Assembly (NCBI RefSeq): GCF_036898095.1
Contig: NC_090761.1
Location: forward strand, 37,318,374 to 37,382,373
Length of the DNA: 64,000 nucleotides
Direction: 5' to 3'
From: Palaemon carinicauda
Lineage: Eukaryota; Arthropoda; Malacostraca; Decapoda; Palaemonidae
Shown here one piece after another: positions 33,885-42,965 of the stretch; the stretch's first letter is position 1; every line of letters begins with the position of its first letter. The translations under genes and the position numbers were made by a program. Below the pieces are notes generated by a model, which worked only from the letters and a program-made list of their open reading frames with translations, ran no database searches and was not told the DNA's origin.

Positions 33885-35006
33885 TCAGGGGGCTTGAAGA
33901 TGAAGTCCAGCGACCACAGCATCGAAAGCTCCCTGTAAGCCGAGGAGAGCATAGTAAGAGCTGAAGACAGAGTCGCTTCTCCAATTCATTCTGGACATGA
34001 TTTCTTGTATAGATACTCCATTGTATAGCAGTCTTGATGAAGCTTGACCCCTTATAGAGTGAAAATTCGTTGACTGTTTAGTTGCATTTGGGTCGGCTCT
34101 GAAAATGCACTCCCTAAAAAGTTGTCTCATTTTTTGTAGAGACATTATCTTGAAGTGTTCATCTAGCCATATGTGGTCTTTCCTGTCTATGTTTCTTTCC
34201 ATACAGACTTTGTTTGTGTATTCCAAATAGAAGTTCAATTGTCTGACTGGACATATTTTTGGTCTGTTAGGAAGCTTCCTAAAGCTGATCTCTATTGGCG
34301 TGTAGTTGTTCTTTTGGTTTTTGGCCATGAAGGAAGGGTGGTTCCGTAAGACAATGTGTTCTGGGGTGAAGGTGCTCCTGGAAATGCTGAGATTGTTAAA
34401 TTGATTAGCTCTTAAAGGGCAAGCTAAGGCTACTAGGAACAAGGTTTTCTGTGTCAGTAGTAAGGTAGAGTTATCTCTCGTGGTGTTGAGAAACGAAATT
34501 ACTTTGTCTAGATCCCAGCCAGGGAACTGGTGAGAATTTCTAGGTTTCCTTCTATTAACTCCCGATATCATTGCTTTGACATATTTGTCCTCTGCAAGAC
34601 AGTAACCTGGGAAATAGCCTGACAAGATAGGACCTAAAGCTGCTCTGTAGCTCTTCAGGGTGTTGTAAGACAGACCCTTGTCTATAAGGTGATTGAAAAA
34701 TAAAATAATTGCTAACAGGGGGAATTTGTTGTCTCTTCCATACTCCTTGTGAATGAAACTTTTAAAAATGTTGTATAGGTTTTCATACTTGTGCAAGGAG
34801 CTGTCCCTCAAGCTGACAGCAATTTTGGAGCAAACCTCAGGAGGAAAGACGTTAGGGAGCTGATCCTTTAAATTTTGAAGGCGATCAAAGTTGATTGGAG
34901 CTTTGCTGAGGGTGAGATACAATCCTTGAGAACTATCTGGTAGTCTTCGATCTTCACAATATATCGTTTGTGCTGCTTCGCGACTGACTTCACTAATGGA
35001 ATCCAT
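33885..35006 (-). CDS. DIRS tyrosine recombinase (inner element)
   Basis: 373 codons from ATG at 35006 (MDSISEVSREAAQTIYCEDR). Predicted integrase joining circular cDNA to the target. An N-terminal core-binding helical domain spans about residues 55-155. The catalytic domain has R199 (ALACPLRANQF), H316-x-x-R319 (NFHSIRGQAS), W342 (RMNWRSDS) and Tyr 351 or 352 (FSSYYALLG), and K229 could be the beta-hairpin lysine (FMAKNQ). The set is complete and the frame unbroken, so the enzyme may be functional. It overlaps the RT/RNase H frame by 139 bp (34868-35006) in a different phase, as in canonical DIRS elements, which suggests translation from the same transcript. It ends 12 bp before the ICR. Confidence 0.93.
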   Translation of the reverse strand: MDSISEVSREAAQTIYCEDRRLPDSSQGLYLTLSKAPINFDRLQNLKDQLPNVFPPEVCSKIAVSLRDSSLHKYENLYNIFKSFIHKEYGRDNKFPLLAIILFFNHLIDKGLSYNTLKSYRAALGPILSGYFPGYCLAEDKYVKAMISGVNRRKPRNSHQFPGWDLDKVISFLNTTRDNSTLLLTQKTLFLVALACPLRANQFNNLSISRSTFTPEHIVLRNHPSFMAKNQKNNYTPIEISFRKLPNRPKICPVRQLNFYLEYTNKVCMERNIDRKDHIWLDEHFKIMSLQKMRQLFRECIFRADPNATKQSTNFHSIRGQASSRLLYNGVSIQEIMSRMNWRSDSVFSSYYALLGLQGAFDAVVAGLHLQAP

Positions 35007-37076
35007 GGTTCCGTCCCCTGCGATATGGTGCAGAAAAGCATATTATTATTGCATTCTTTATTGATTTTAAAAGCTACTTTGTGTAGTAAGAATCCTGGTG
35101 GAAAGGCATAGAGAGGTGTTGATCCCTTCCAGCTAATCGTAAGTGCATTATTGCTGATGGCTTTTTGGTTTGGAAGAGATGAACAAAACTTTTTGCACTT
35201 AGTATTGAAGCCATTTGAGAACAGATCTATTTCCGGGGTGAAATTGAAGTCAGAGCAGATTAAGGAGAATAGACTGTCACTGAGTGAAGTTTCTGTGTGA
35301 ATGGAACCCAGGTCCCTGGAAAGTGAGTCTGCGATGGTGTTACTTACTCCCCTGATCCATCTGGAATTTATCTGTATGTTGTGATCCTTCATGGTACTAA
35401 GTATTTTCCTGACTAGTTCATGGGCTAACTTGTTTCTGATACTACCCTGTTTCCTTAGCCAACAATTAGTAACCTTTGAATCAACATGTATTAAGACTAC
35501 CTTGTTGTATAACCTTGTGATGAAGTGTTCCAAAGAATAGAAGCAAGCTAATAACTCTCTTACATTGATGTGAAGGGAGGATTCTTCATTTGTCCAAGTT
35601 CCATTTATTGAGAGCATATTACCTGCTATTACTAATGCACCTCCCCAACCCTGGTTGGAAGCGTCAGTGAAAAGTTCTGCATCTATCTGTGGTTTTGGAA
35701 TGTTAATCTCTCTGTACATTTGTCTCTGTTCCCATGGCTTTAGGTATTTTTTGAAGGTGTGGGGGATGATTTTGTACCCTGAATTAAAATAACTGTGGTA
35801 TCTGTGGAGATATTTAAGATGGAATCTTCCCAAGCTTGTATAGGATGCACTAAAATTTAAAGCTCCGATTAACATTTGATAGGAATGCAGGTCGGATTTA
35901 ACAGAGTTGGAGAAAGCTTTGGCCAATTCGACACACTTCTCCATGTTTTTCCCACTGGGATTCATAGTTTTCTTAATCATATTGTAATGCACTCCTAAAA
36001 ATTCAATTCTTTGAGTCGGTTCAATTGTAGATTTTTTAAGTGAGATATTCCATCCTAAGTCTGACAAGATCTTAATGACTAGCTGAATGTGATTTTTACA
36101 TTTTACATAATCTTTTGCTAATATAAGAATGTCATCAAGATAATTGAATATTAAGATGTTATATGAAGTTCTAATATACTTGATCACTGTGTACATTATC
36201 TTTGAAAAAAATATAAGGTGCTGTCTTTAGTCCAAAGGGTATCACAGTCCATTTGAACTTCCTTTTACCTAGTTTGAAGGTTAGAAATTTCTGGCTACTT
36301 GCATGTAATGGAATGTGCCAATAAGCATCTTTTAAATCTAGTTTGCAGGCCCAAGAGTTTAGATGTAGATAGGGAAATATAGTATTGGCCTTGAGCATGG
36401 TAAAAGAAGGTTTTTTAATCATGGTGTTGAGCACCTTCATGTCAAAGATTAGTCGTACTGTTCCATCTGGTTTGAATTTATAAAATATGTGGTTGGAGTA
36501 GTAAAAGGAAGTTCTGGGGATCTGCTCTATGACACCTAGTTTTAGCAGTCTGTCACATTCACTTTCCAATATTTTACGCTTGTTAATTGAATAAAATCTA
36601 TCTTTACCTGTTCTTTTTAATGACCTCTGGGCTTTAAGTTTATTATTAAACGGAATTCTCACCCCTTCATTGATAATTTTACAAGCAAAAGAGGCATTAG
36701 GAAGCTTTCTCCAACTATCAATATTCATCAATAATGACTTACCTATCCTATTCTCTGGGGGGCTCTGGGAGGAGTTATTCATTGGTTTTGAGGCCAAAGG
36801 CAAGGTCTCTTTACTTCTATCTTGATTTATAGCATTTGGCCCAATGTCATGATGGTCTGGTGCGGAGCAAAGCTCGTTATTATCTGGTGCTGAGCAAAGC
36901 TCATTAACCACTGGTGCTGAGCAAAGCTCGTTATTAACTGGTGCAGAGCAAAGCTCATTAACTGGTGCTGAGCAAAGCTCATTATTAACTGGTGCAGAGT
37001 AAACATCGTTATCAACTGGTGCATAGAATACTGGTGCTGAAAAAATCTCTTTGAACTGGTGCGGAGCATGGCTCAA
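34868..37076 (-). pseudogene. DIRS reverse transcriptase-RNase H-methyltransferase-like polyprotein (inner, one frameshift)
   Basis: The first frame, 37076-36171 (301 codons), overlaps the end of gag. It opens with a SAPVNNELC-type repeat (residues 13-75) and continues into RT: FKPDGTVRLIFDMK and motif A ACKLDLKDAYWHIP (D247), then VIPFGLKTAP. One extra base in the A7 run at 36205-36211 (plus strand) ends it early. The second frame, 36196-34868 (442 codons), holds motif C YLDD (residues 19-22) and RNase H residues D178 (ELFTDAS), E214, D239 (IHVDS) and D290 (TIADSLSRD). A tail with EIDLFSNGFN and YAFPPGFLL resembles the degenerate methyltransferase-like segment of DIRS elements. The single homopolymer difference could be a true mutation or an assembly error. 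Confidence 0.9.
36845..37060 (-). repeat. Coding minisatellite at the N-terminus of the inner RT gene
   Basis: Seven to eight copies of a 24- or 27-bp unit, AACTGGTGC(A/T)GAGCAAAGCT plus CATTATT on the plus strand, read as (V)NNELCSAP in the polymerase frame. Units of 24 and 27 bp keep the frame. Confidence 0.9.
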
Positions 37077-38804
37077 TTTCTAGGGTCTTTCTTTTCTCTG
37101 GCTCCTGAACTATTAGCTTGTCCATTTTGTGACCTCCCCCCCCTGTACCCACCTCGCCTATTACCTCTTCTAAGCGGCTGAGACTTGAATCTAAAGTTAG
37201 GGTTACCTTTGAGGAAACTGAACCTTCTTCCCTGAAATCTGCCCCCGAAGTTGAATTTCCTACCCCTGAAGTTTGCTGCCCCTCCTCTGAGGAGGGGACC
37301 CTTGTGAAAGCAGGCAGCAATGGCTGATTTTTGGTCTTCAGTTAAATTCCAAACTTCTTTAATGTCTGCTTTGATTATAAGATCTCTTATTTCTTCCTTG
37401 AGGTATCTAGGAAGTGCTCTGCTTCTGAAATTTCTTATCAAATTTTGTATGAGGTCTATGCTCCTCCTTAGGGGACCAATAATAATTTTGGACAAAAAAT
37501 CAATGTCATTTACTTTGGAGGGGTATACAATGTGTGCCAGTGCTGCATGCCCTTGAAAGGCAGAAATACTCATTTTAATATTTTCAATGTCATAAAAAAA
37601 TTTTCTCTTATAACTGTCATCAAATACCTTACCTTCAGGCCAGAAATTCAACTTTGGAGTATTAATTAATTTAAAAAAGTCTGAGAACTCCTTATTTTGA
37701 CTACTAACAAAGAATTTATCCCGGTTATCACTATGGCCTTCACTGAAAGTTAATGCTACTAGTGTATTATTCAACTGAATTTTCGCTTCTCTATGAAAAG
37801 ATGGTTCAGCTTTGAAATTGGTGGAAATATATGAAGGAATGGGTTTATTGAAGGTAAGAAGGTTGAAATCTTCGTAATCACTTTCATCTCCATTATTATA
37901 AAAGGAAAAGAGGTCTAAATTTGCACTTTCAGGTAATTCAGGTGATCGTCTTGAGCGCTTAGTAGGAGGGGGAGCCTCATTCTTCTTAGCAGGTGAACCA
38001 CTTCTGCCGAGATGAATGTTTAATATCAGTGATTTATTTACCATAGATTAATTGAAATTTTGTTCAACAGGTATAGTAAATATGGACAGCAGCGGACCTA
38101 GAAGGCTGAAGTCAGGCAATGGGGTTCACGACTCAAATAGCCCTCTTAGGTTAATTCAGTGCCATATTTAAGTGAATAAGTTTAAATCTGTTATTATTAA
38201 TAAACTAGACCTGCCTCATATGTAACCCTTATCAGATAGCCCCCCAGGGCCTAGGCTAGTGTCGATAGGTTTAAAGCGAGAAATGTAAGCTCGAACTTAC
38301 CTGTGGTCTAGCCTACTGCCTATTAAGCTGCGTGCTTTTGATGTGTCAGGCAAGCAATTTGTTTTGTGTGCTTAATTATAATTTTGTAATATGTAAAAAT
38401 TGGAGTATTTGGTTTGTTTATACCAATTAATCGTGTAGTAATCATGCACATGCTTTGCTTAAGCTACTTACGCTATGTTCGGAAGTGCCTGCTCTAAGCA
38501 TTCAAATCATAACAACCTTACGTATGGGGGCCGCCATTTGCATTTGTGACGTCATTAGTCTAAATCAGCTGCTTTCCATATGACGTTTTCGTTGTAAAAA
38601 GAATTTAAAACCTTACCTTTTCTGGATAATTTGCATGAGAGTTTGATTCTGTTGTAGTAACATATTTACGATATCAGAATTAGAAGGCATATCACTATCT
38701 GCAGTCAATTGTGTTCGTTTTTCGTTACTGATTACGTTCTCCTCTCCGCTGGAGTCTTCGCTAAGCCGATGCACCTCCACGGAGGTAAGAATTTGCCTAG
38801 ACAT
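37073..38804 (-). CDS. DIRS gag-like gene (inner), probably two exons
   Basis: Exon 1, 38804-38617, starts MSRQILTSVEVHRL and ends in CAG AAA AG before GTAAGG. A 613-bp intron runs to the acceptor ...CATCTCGGCAG at 38004. Exon 2, 38003-37073, continues in frame with SGSPAKKNEAPPPTKRSRR. The phases fit exactly. Without splicing, an ATG at 38044 gives a 323-residue product. The middle is helical without a known motif. The C-terminus is Arg/Gly-rich (LRGGAANFRGRKFNFGGRF, then RRGNRRGGYRGGR), which fits RNA binding; no CCHC knuckle is present. It ends in AATTGA overlapping the RT frame, so RT may be made by frameshifting or reinitiation. Presumed nucleocapsid-like role by position. Confidence 0.78.
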
Positions 38805-38920
38805 AATTAAGCCGTGGGCTGAGATATTACTCTGGTTGCTGAGTGCAGAATAATGAAAATCAGCAAATAATGTTGGGAGCAGCGGGAGGGAAAAAGAGGA
38901 GAACGTTCTGTGCCGAAGTC

Positions 38921-39088
38921 AACTTCAGAAATGTGACTTCCATTGCCGAGTCAACCCGCTCGTCCCTGGTAACTCCGCCCAAGGGGGCGTGGTTTGGGGC
39001 TCGCGCCGCCGCTTGGGGGGGTTCCAGGGGGGGGTGTATAAGCTACCACTGGTGAGTCCGGAAGGTTGAGACCTCCCTCTCCAGAACT
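38921..39088 (-). repeat. Inner DIRS element, right terminus and inverted terminal repeat
   Basis: Inverse of the left repeat, 115 bp upstream of the gag start codon. The outermost AGTTCTGGAGAGGGAGGTCT (minus strand) reappears in the ICR. Confidence 0.92.
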
Positions 39089-40940
39089 CTGACTTCTAGG
39101 GGCATCAGCTAGACCTGCCAGATACCTATCTATGTGCTCCATCCCCAGCTTGACGTCAGGAGCTAGAGGGAGAGCTAAGGAAGGTTTCTGCTGTACTGGA
39201 CTTTCCACCAACCTAGTCAGTCCGGAGAGCCAGGCCTGTTCCGCCGAGAGCTTGGGCTTGTCAAGACGGTGGTGGAGTCTTATCAGGGCCAGTACTTTTC
39301 GGTAAGAGGAGATGTCGTCAGACGAGCACTCCCCCCCCTTCCACCAGGGCCTCCGTCACCAGTTCCTCCGCACGGGTACCCTCCGTGGCGGTGGTAGGGG
39401 CATCGCTGGACGGGTCTGCCCGTGGCACGGGCTGCTCTGCGTGGGCAAGGGTATCCGTCATGGGATTACCTTGGCCTGCGGGAGACTCCGTGGCTGAGAG
39501 ACTCAGGCGGACCGACGGGTGCCCTTGGTGCTTAAGGAAGTCCCCCAAGGTGCCTGTGGTCGACGCCATGCCTTCCGTCCGACGCAGTGTGTCCTTCCGT
39601 TGGGAAGAAGAAGCGGAGGCCTTCACTGGATTAGATTCGTCACGGGGGGCTTGGTTGGACCACCCCTGATGTAAATCTGGTCTGAAGGAGGAGGACGATG
39701 GGTGAGACAGAGGCGACGAGGCTCTAGGGAGCCACCCAGAAGCGGCCGCGGCTGTGGTAACCTTAAACAGCTCGCTCCGGGGTACCGTGATGCTCACCCA
39801 CTCCTTCGACTTACTTCTTTTCGCCTTCTTCTTGGAGGACTTGGACTCCTTCTTTCTTTGTCTGGAACGGGAGCGGGACTTCTTCTTCTTCCGGGACTTC
39901 TCTCGCTTCCTCTTCGTAGATTTGCCGTTATCGTCCTCCGACGAAGAAGAGTCTGATGACGCGGATGACGATGAGGAGGAGAAGGAATCCACCGAACTGC
40001 CTGATACGTCCACCACCACAGGGTGGACTCCACGTCGCTTCTCTGGTGTCGGGGGTTGAAGAAACACGGGCGGGAGCGTAGATGGGGGTGCTGGGGGAGA
40101 CCGAGTAAACCTCCTGTGGCCGAACCATTGCTCGAAGTCTTCATCCCTACTCAAGGGCGACCTGAAGGGAGTCCTTGGCACCTCCCACGCGGAGAAGTCT
40201 GAATTAGACGAGCTTCCTTTCTCGGCGTCTCCCCCGGCAGCTGAAGCACCTGAAACATACATCCACGACGCTGGGGAAGTATCAACACCTGACTTCCCCC
40301 ACATAGGATCTTCAGTGGAGACGGGACCTGTAGGCACCAGGACCTCGTCTCCCATGCATACTCCCGCACTTCCCTCAGGCCCCACACATGCCTGCACAAC
40401 ACCAGAATCCCCGCCCACAGGTATATCAGACTCTTGGGGAAGGGCAATGGGCCTCTTCCCCGCAAAGGACTTACCTCGTCCCCTACTCTGGGTAGGGGAA
40501 GCAGGAAGGGAGCCCCGATCTGACGAGGCGCCTGGGGAAACCAAAGTAGAAGACACGTTGGCCTTCTTGGGAAACTTCTTAGCCGCTTTCTTCTTTTTGG
40601 TGCGGAAGAGCACCCACTTGATCTCACTCTAGGACTCGCACTCCGGACACGTGGAGGTAGGAGAACACACTTTGCCCCTACACATCGAACACAATGAGTG
40701 GGGATCCACTTCGGGCTTAGAAAGGAAAGCCCCACAAGATTTCCCGGCCACAGGCCCAGGGCAACGACGAGGCTGCTCCATAACACAACACTAAGTCACC
40801 AAGAGACACAGGGATAAAAGGAAAGGGTAAGGAAATGAACACGTGGGTAGCGCGTGGTAGACACAAAGGGTCGGGGGACACAAAGGGTCGTACAGGGTAA
40901 GAGAGAGCGCGGCGAGATGATAATCACGTCGCGACCAGAA

Positions 40941-41134
40941 ACTTACTGAGGAGATGACCTGAGCTTGCACGCTTTCCGACCCCGGGTCGCCTCAGGGCGC
41001 ATATCACTCCGCCTGAGGTTAGCCCCTTAGAAAACAGGAATAGGGTAAACTACACAAAAAGCTGGTCAGTTAGGGTAGAGTTGCCAATAACTCCTAAGAA
41101 GATAGTTCTAGGTAAGTATCCTGTGTTGGAACAA
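40941..41134 (-). repeat. Outer DIRS element, right terminus and inverted terminal repeat
   Basis: Inverse of the left repeat. The outermost bases CTGTGTTGGAACAA (41121-41134) are unique to this side and reappear inverted in the ICR. The element promoter is expected here, upstream of gag, but no clear core promoter motif was picked out. Confidence 0.88.
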
Positions 41135-41240
41135 CTACTATTTACAGCTCTCCCTTCTGCTAATGCCTTTTTGCTCTTGGTGCCATCATCATTCCTACCC
41201 ATTCTCTTCCAACGCCATCTGTTTTTCCTGATTAGATATA
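41135..41240 (-). pseudogene. LINE endonuclease remnant, part before the DIRS insertion
   Basis: On the minus strand the frame reads VGMMMAPRAKRH, then AEGRAVNS after a shift. This is the GVG(I/M)(M/A)-x-x-x-A-K-x-x-L block that precedes the KFKS...YAPT block of RTE-like endonucleases, and the continuation lies at 28819-28585 on the far side of the outer DIRS element. Confidence 0.65.
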
Positions 41241-42730
41241 TATATTGCCTTAGTCTAATATTTCTTTACAAAATTTGGAAATTAATGGAAGTAAATATTC
41301 TTAAAGGATTATATTCACATATTTAATCATAATCACACATTTAAAATATTTTTTCGTAAAAGCCAAGAAGTGCATCTACATTTGCATCCTCTCTTAAAAT
41401 ATTAGCAACAAATTTACCTTTGTGGTAGTATCTCCACTAGAGATTAAAAAATTTAAATGCGAGGAAAGCACTGTATGCCTGAACCTTTCGGTTGTTATAA
41501 AAACTTGTAAGTCAGGGGCTAATTGTTTTGTTAGCTATGCCAAAAGAAAAAACAGCAACCTATTGAAAGTTTTCTTAATCATGTTATGCAACGACTCCCA
41601 GGGAATATTCATCTTATGTAAAGCATCTCGACTATTGTACATATTTACACTTTAACCAAGTACTTTACTAATTATCATTTTTTTATAACCTTGTTTTATT
41701 TAGTATTTAGTAATTGTAATCTTTTATAACTTGAGAACATTTGCTCAATTTGCCTTAGTGTTATTGTTAATTAAATTATCTTTCCTTTTGTAAATAATTC
41801 ACTTTACAGTCTATACAGTCAAATTCTCCATTTTAAAAATCATTAAATTTACTGTAACTTGACTTCAATTGCTTTGTACCACGTGAAAATTAAATTTATC
41901 ATCTTAAGTTTAAAATATTTTACTGAACTATTTTGTACAGCTTTTTGAAAATTGCATTGATTGTTGCATGTGTTATTTTACAGAAAATATAAGTAAAGTG
42001 CATTGATATAATGTATTAGGATTTTTATACAGTATATGGAAGAAAAGCTACAAAACTGCCAATCAGATGAGATAAAAATTAGAAATGCTAAAATTAACCT
42101 ATGGGAAATATACAGTAAAGTATATATATATCTATACAATATATATTAAATTTTTCAAGTCCTTAAGATAGGGTAATCCACTACTTTACTTATAAATTCT
42201 CAAAATTAAATATTAGGCAGATATTATTTTCAAGTACAGCTTCCTTTTACTATGATTTTCTTTTGGGGTCACTTTTAAACCAATGATACTATAACATTCA
42301 AGTGACAGGCATAATGTTTTCTGACAATTATAAGACTTAATAATAGGTGAACCTATTCATTAATTTTAAAATCACAAGCTATTTGGAAGTAATTATGCCA
42401 ATGGGAAAACATACCAAATCCTTATTTAATTGATAGAATATATAAAATTTTAGATAGCAGTACAGTTTTTGTTTAATTACACCCAAAACAGATTCCAGCC
42501 GTAACACTTTATAAAGCTTCCCACAGATTCAAGCCAGAAATAGCCCTGATTTTAGGTGATGGCTTTGAATGTACTGTACAGTAATGACACTTCTGTCTTG
42601 AAAGTACTGTAATGTATCTTTTATGTAATTCAAAGTATCTTATAACTTTTAGTTTTTCTTTCTGAATTTATGATACAATTATTTTTTAAGGGTGTATTTA
42701 AGCTATTACTGTACTGTACAGTTCATATTT
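41241..42730. other. AT-rich DNA between the LINE remnant and ACADM, no gene
   Basis: Short frames only (81 and 77 codons, no motif). It may include distal 3' untranslated sequence of ACADM if a polyadenylation site beyond 42735 is used. Confidence 0.4.
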
Positions 42731-42734
42731 TATG

Positions 42735-42740
42735 TTTATT
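42735..42740 (-). terminator. Candidate ACADM polyadenylation signal AATAAA
   Basis: AATAAA on the minus strand (GTAAATAAACAT), about 73 bases after the ACADM stop codon, giving a short 3' untranslated region. The region is AT-rich, so chance hexamers are common. Confidence 0.5.
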
Positions 42741-42812
42741 TACATTAGTGGACAAAATAAAATAAATCTGGAATCCAGTAACTCAAGATACGCTTTTTAA
42801 AGCTAATTTATA

Positions 42813-42965
42813 TTACAGAAGACCCATCTTGGCCCGGGCAAGATGCTCACGAGCAATGATAAGACGCTGAACTTGTGCTGTTCCTTCATAAATTTGGTAA
42901 ATCTTAGCATCACGCATCAGTTTCTCCACTGGATACTCAGTATTGAATCCATTACCACCAAACAC
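42813..42965 (-). CDS. ACADM: ACADM last exon
   Basis: 153 bp after acceptor GTTACAG, ending in TAA at 42815-42813. Encodes [19 protein letters not shown], the catalytic-base motif IYEGTAQVQ and the C-terminus [10 protein letters not shown]. Confidence 0.97.
   Translation of the reverse strand: MFGGNGFNTEYPVEKLMRDAKIYQIYEGTAQVQRLIIAREHLARAKMGLL

Larger units (their letters stand above)
33257..39088 (-). mobile_element. Inner DIRS-like retrotransposon, nearly intact
   Basis: 5828 bp plus a shared AACT at each joint (33257-33260 and 39085-39088), minus strand, inserted in the outer gag. Inverted terminal repeats at about 33282-33449 and 38921-39088 share ACTCGGCAATGGAAGTCACA and CAAGCGG(T/C)GGCGCGAGCC with about 3 mismatches over 150 bp. 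The ICR is at 33771-33873. Gene order is gag (two exons), RT/RNase H with methyltransferase-like tail, and tyrosine recombinase. The only visible damage is one base in a T-run of the polymerase gene. It differs in family from the outer element: coding regions are AT-richer and the terminal sequences unrelated. Confidence 0.93.
32500..40781 (-). pseudogene. DIRS gag-like gene (outer), split by the inner element
   Basis: Starts at the ATG of 40781 (MEQPRRCPGP). A Cys-rich N-terminus, with CSMCRGKVC and CPEC, suggests zinc binding. A TAG at 40629-40631 lies where TGG is expected. A long Ser/Arg/Lys-rich region follows at 40613-39340. One extra base in C8 at 39331-39338 shifts the frame; it continues at 39330-39089, is cut by the inner element, and resumes in frame at 33256-32885 (LMPGLKTQKRFYVPEGRRGG). 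A 2-base expansion of the AG run (plus strand 32870-32882) shifts it again to the Arg/Ser/Pro-rich C-terminus ending at 32500 (RRGRSGCSSRRR). Presumed structural RNA-binding protein. Confidence 0.8.
28820..41134 (-). mobile_element. Outer DIRS-like retrotransposon (interrupted)
   Basis: About 6.5 kb long without the inner element; all genes are on the minus strand. Inverted terminal repeats of about 180 bp (28858-29037 and 40941-41120) share GGGGCTAACCTCAGGCGGAG and ACCCGGGGTCGGAAAGCGTG. An ICR at 29099-29206 joins the complement of the left end to that of the right end. Gene order gag, RT/RNase H with methyltransferase-like tail, and tyrosine recombinase is that of DIRS elements, which integrate by recombinase rather than DDE integrase. 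No ordinary target-site duplication is visible; a CAA trinucleotide is shared at the joint. The gag gene is split by the inner element at 33257-39088. It is non-autonomous now: a stop codon and four small indels. Confidence 0.93.

Noticed and set aside
37012..37320. 102-codon frame overlapping gag and RT of the inner DIRS element
   Set aside because: Shadow of gag and of the SAPV repeat; no independent domain.
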